Part shown: positions 32,001 to 32,884 of the stretch, in pieces | Layout of the letters: each line of letters begins with the position of its first letter | How positions within the stretch are numbered: the first letter of the stretch is position 1 | Assembly (NCBI GenBank): GCA_943788425.1 | Contig: CALSQF010000007.1 | Span: forward strand, 1-32,884 | Origin: an uncultured Planktomarina sp. | Lineage (GTDB): Bacteria > Pseudomonadota > Alphaproteobacteria > Rhodobacterales > Rhodobacteraceae | DNA: 32,884 bases | Direction: 5' to 3' | Translations under genes and position numbers: made by a program | Notes under the pieces: generated by a model | Seen by the model: only the letters and a program-made list of their open reading frames with translations | Databases searched by the model: none | What the model was told of the DNA's origin: nothing

Positions 32001-32884
32001 TTAATCGTTGAGAATTGCGCCCAATTCAGCGTTCTTTGCGCGATCCGCTTCGATACGTTCTTGCGAGGCTGCCATATCTTGCCAATAGACCCTTGCACCG
32101 GTTTCGGCCATCAAAGCCTGTGCCTCGGCGCTTGCCATGGTCGCAGCGGCCACTTCATCAAGCTTATCAATAACCTCTTGTGGCGTGCCTTTCTTCACAA
32201 ATAGGCCGTTCCAAAGCTCCAGATCATTGATCCCAGACTGGGCCGCTAGGGTTTCGACGCCTGACAATTTAGCGATCGGTTCTGATCCAATATTTGCTAA
32301 AATATTGATCTCATCCAAACAGGGTTCAATCAACGCTAGGGTCGTATTCACAACATCTGCATCGCCCGACGACAAAGTGTTACAATCCAACATGTCAAAG
32401 GCGCTGTCATCTGCAAATTCAAATCCCATCTTCTTCGCAGCGGCGAAAGAGGCTTTGGTTGGGGTCAGACCCGCTCCAAAATGTCCAAGAACCACATCAT
32501 TGTTTTGGGCATGGGCAGCCAGTTCAGCCATATTGCCATAAGGGGCATCTCCGGAGGCCGCCAGAACAAAGGGGTAGGTGAGAAAAATCCCAACGGGTGT
32601 GAAACTATCTTCCTCAATTCCAATATCGATAATGGGCCCAACGATTGGAACACCAATCACAAAAGACCCAACCATGGAGCCATCTGCAGGACCATTGAGG
32701 ACCTCTAAAGCTCCCGGAAATGGCCCATCGCCGCCGCCAGGTTTGTTCACAACCGAAGCTGAGACGCCCGTCATTTCTTCCATTTTGGCGGCAATCATCC
32801 GTGTGAGAATATCCTCAAAATCACCCGGCGGCCATGGCACCACAAATTGTACCGGTGTCGTTGGGTATTCGGCCTGGGCAGGCA
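32001..32884 (-). CDS. Tripartite tricarboxylate transporter solute-binding protein (start beyond right edge)
   Basis: Periplasmic receptor of the TctC/Bug family of tripartite tricarboxylate transporters. The open frame continues to the window edge, where PAQAEYPTTPVQFVVPWPPG matches the end of a signal peptide and the first beta-strand of the mature protein, so only most of the signal peptide is missing. SVVNKPGGGDGPFPGAL matches the family NKPGGGG segment. The protein ends in ELGAILND. It lies 65 bp upstream of the amidotransferase gene on the same strand and probably feeds the same pathway; the membrane subunits TctA and TctB are not in the window. Ligands of this family are usually carboxylates. 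No start is assigned because it is cut off. Confidence 0.88.
   Translation of the reverse strand, partial: PAQAEYPTTPVQFVVPWPPGDFEDILTRMIAAKMEEMTGVSASVVNKPGGGDGPFPGALEVLNGPADGSMVGSFVIGVPIVGPIIDIGIEEDSFTPVGIFLTYPFVLAASGDAPYGNMAELAAHAQNNDVVLGHFGAGLTPTKASFAAAKKMGFEFADDSAFDMLDCNTLSSGDADVVNTTLALIEPCLDEINILANIGSEPIAKLSGVETLAAQSGINDLELWNGLFVKKGTPQEVIDKLDEVAAATMASAEAQALMAETGARVYWQDMAASQERIEADRAKNAELGAILND

Overview
The window looks like a chromosomal segment of a marine alphaproteobacterium of the Roseobacter/Rhodobacteraceae type. The evidence is the core block murA - DUF2948 - hisD - UPF0262 - LMW-PTP - infA - maf - RNase E/G - yacG - tRNA-Phe, the TRAP and TTT uptake systems, and overall protein similarity recalled from these families. 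No database search was possible, so species and exact orthology are not claimed.

Layout. (1) 1-10465 is a visibly more AT-rich catabolic block. A minus-strand operon encodes a TRAP transporter (dctP, dctQ, dctM), a muconate-cycloisomerase-like enolase, a citrate-synthase-fold lyase and an acyl-CoA ligase that runs off the left edge. A plus-strand FadR-type GntR regulator separates it from a second minus-strand operon (dienelactone hydrolase, carboxymuconolactone-decarboxylase-like protein, 3-hydroxyisobutyrate-dehydrogenase-like reductase). A maleylacetate-reductase-like gene is divergent from that operon. A palindrome, TAATAC-N-GTATTA, or a close variant of it, lies inside predicted promoter spacers in both divergent intergenic regions and is the probable operator of the regulator. 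(2) 10466-10926 carries no recognisable gene. It holds GC-rich inverted repeats and a tandem 11-mer and abuts the 3' end of tRNA-Phe. (3) 10927-17738 is the conserved core block on the minus strand, plus tRNA-Thr(GGU) on the plus strand. hisD is broken by one extra base in a homopolymer. (4) 17922-21680 holds a hydroxypyruvate-isomerase-like gene, then a plus-strand operon with all four bacterial t6A tRNA-modification genes: tsaE, tsaB, tsaC and tsaD. (5) 21682-24952 holds a FAD oxidoreductase, a photolyase/cryptochrome-family protein ending in a sliding-clamp-type QLSLF motif, and an unknown CxxC protein. (6) 25051-32884, all minus strand, holds a cystathionine-beta-lyase-like enzyme, an Asp/Glu-racemase/maleate-isomerase-family protein, a Tm-1-like (UPF0261) protein, and a tight trio (class I amidotransferase, cytochrome P450, glutamine-synthetase-like ligase). 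Upstream of these is a TTT-type solute-binding protein cut by the right edge.

How the genes may work together. Block 1 resembles the lower part of a modified beta-ketoadipate route (cycloisomerase, dienelactone hydrolase, maleylacetate reductase), but there is no ring-cleavage dioxygenase. A dedicated transporter suggests that a pre-formed carboxylic acid or lactone is imported. The amidotransferase/P450/GS-like trio in block 6 parallels the gamma-glutamylation logic of aniline and polyamine catabolism, with a P450 in the oxygenase slot. This is the most interesting candidate for an undescribed pathway here. The remaining regions are ordinary core metabolism and translation.
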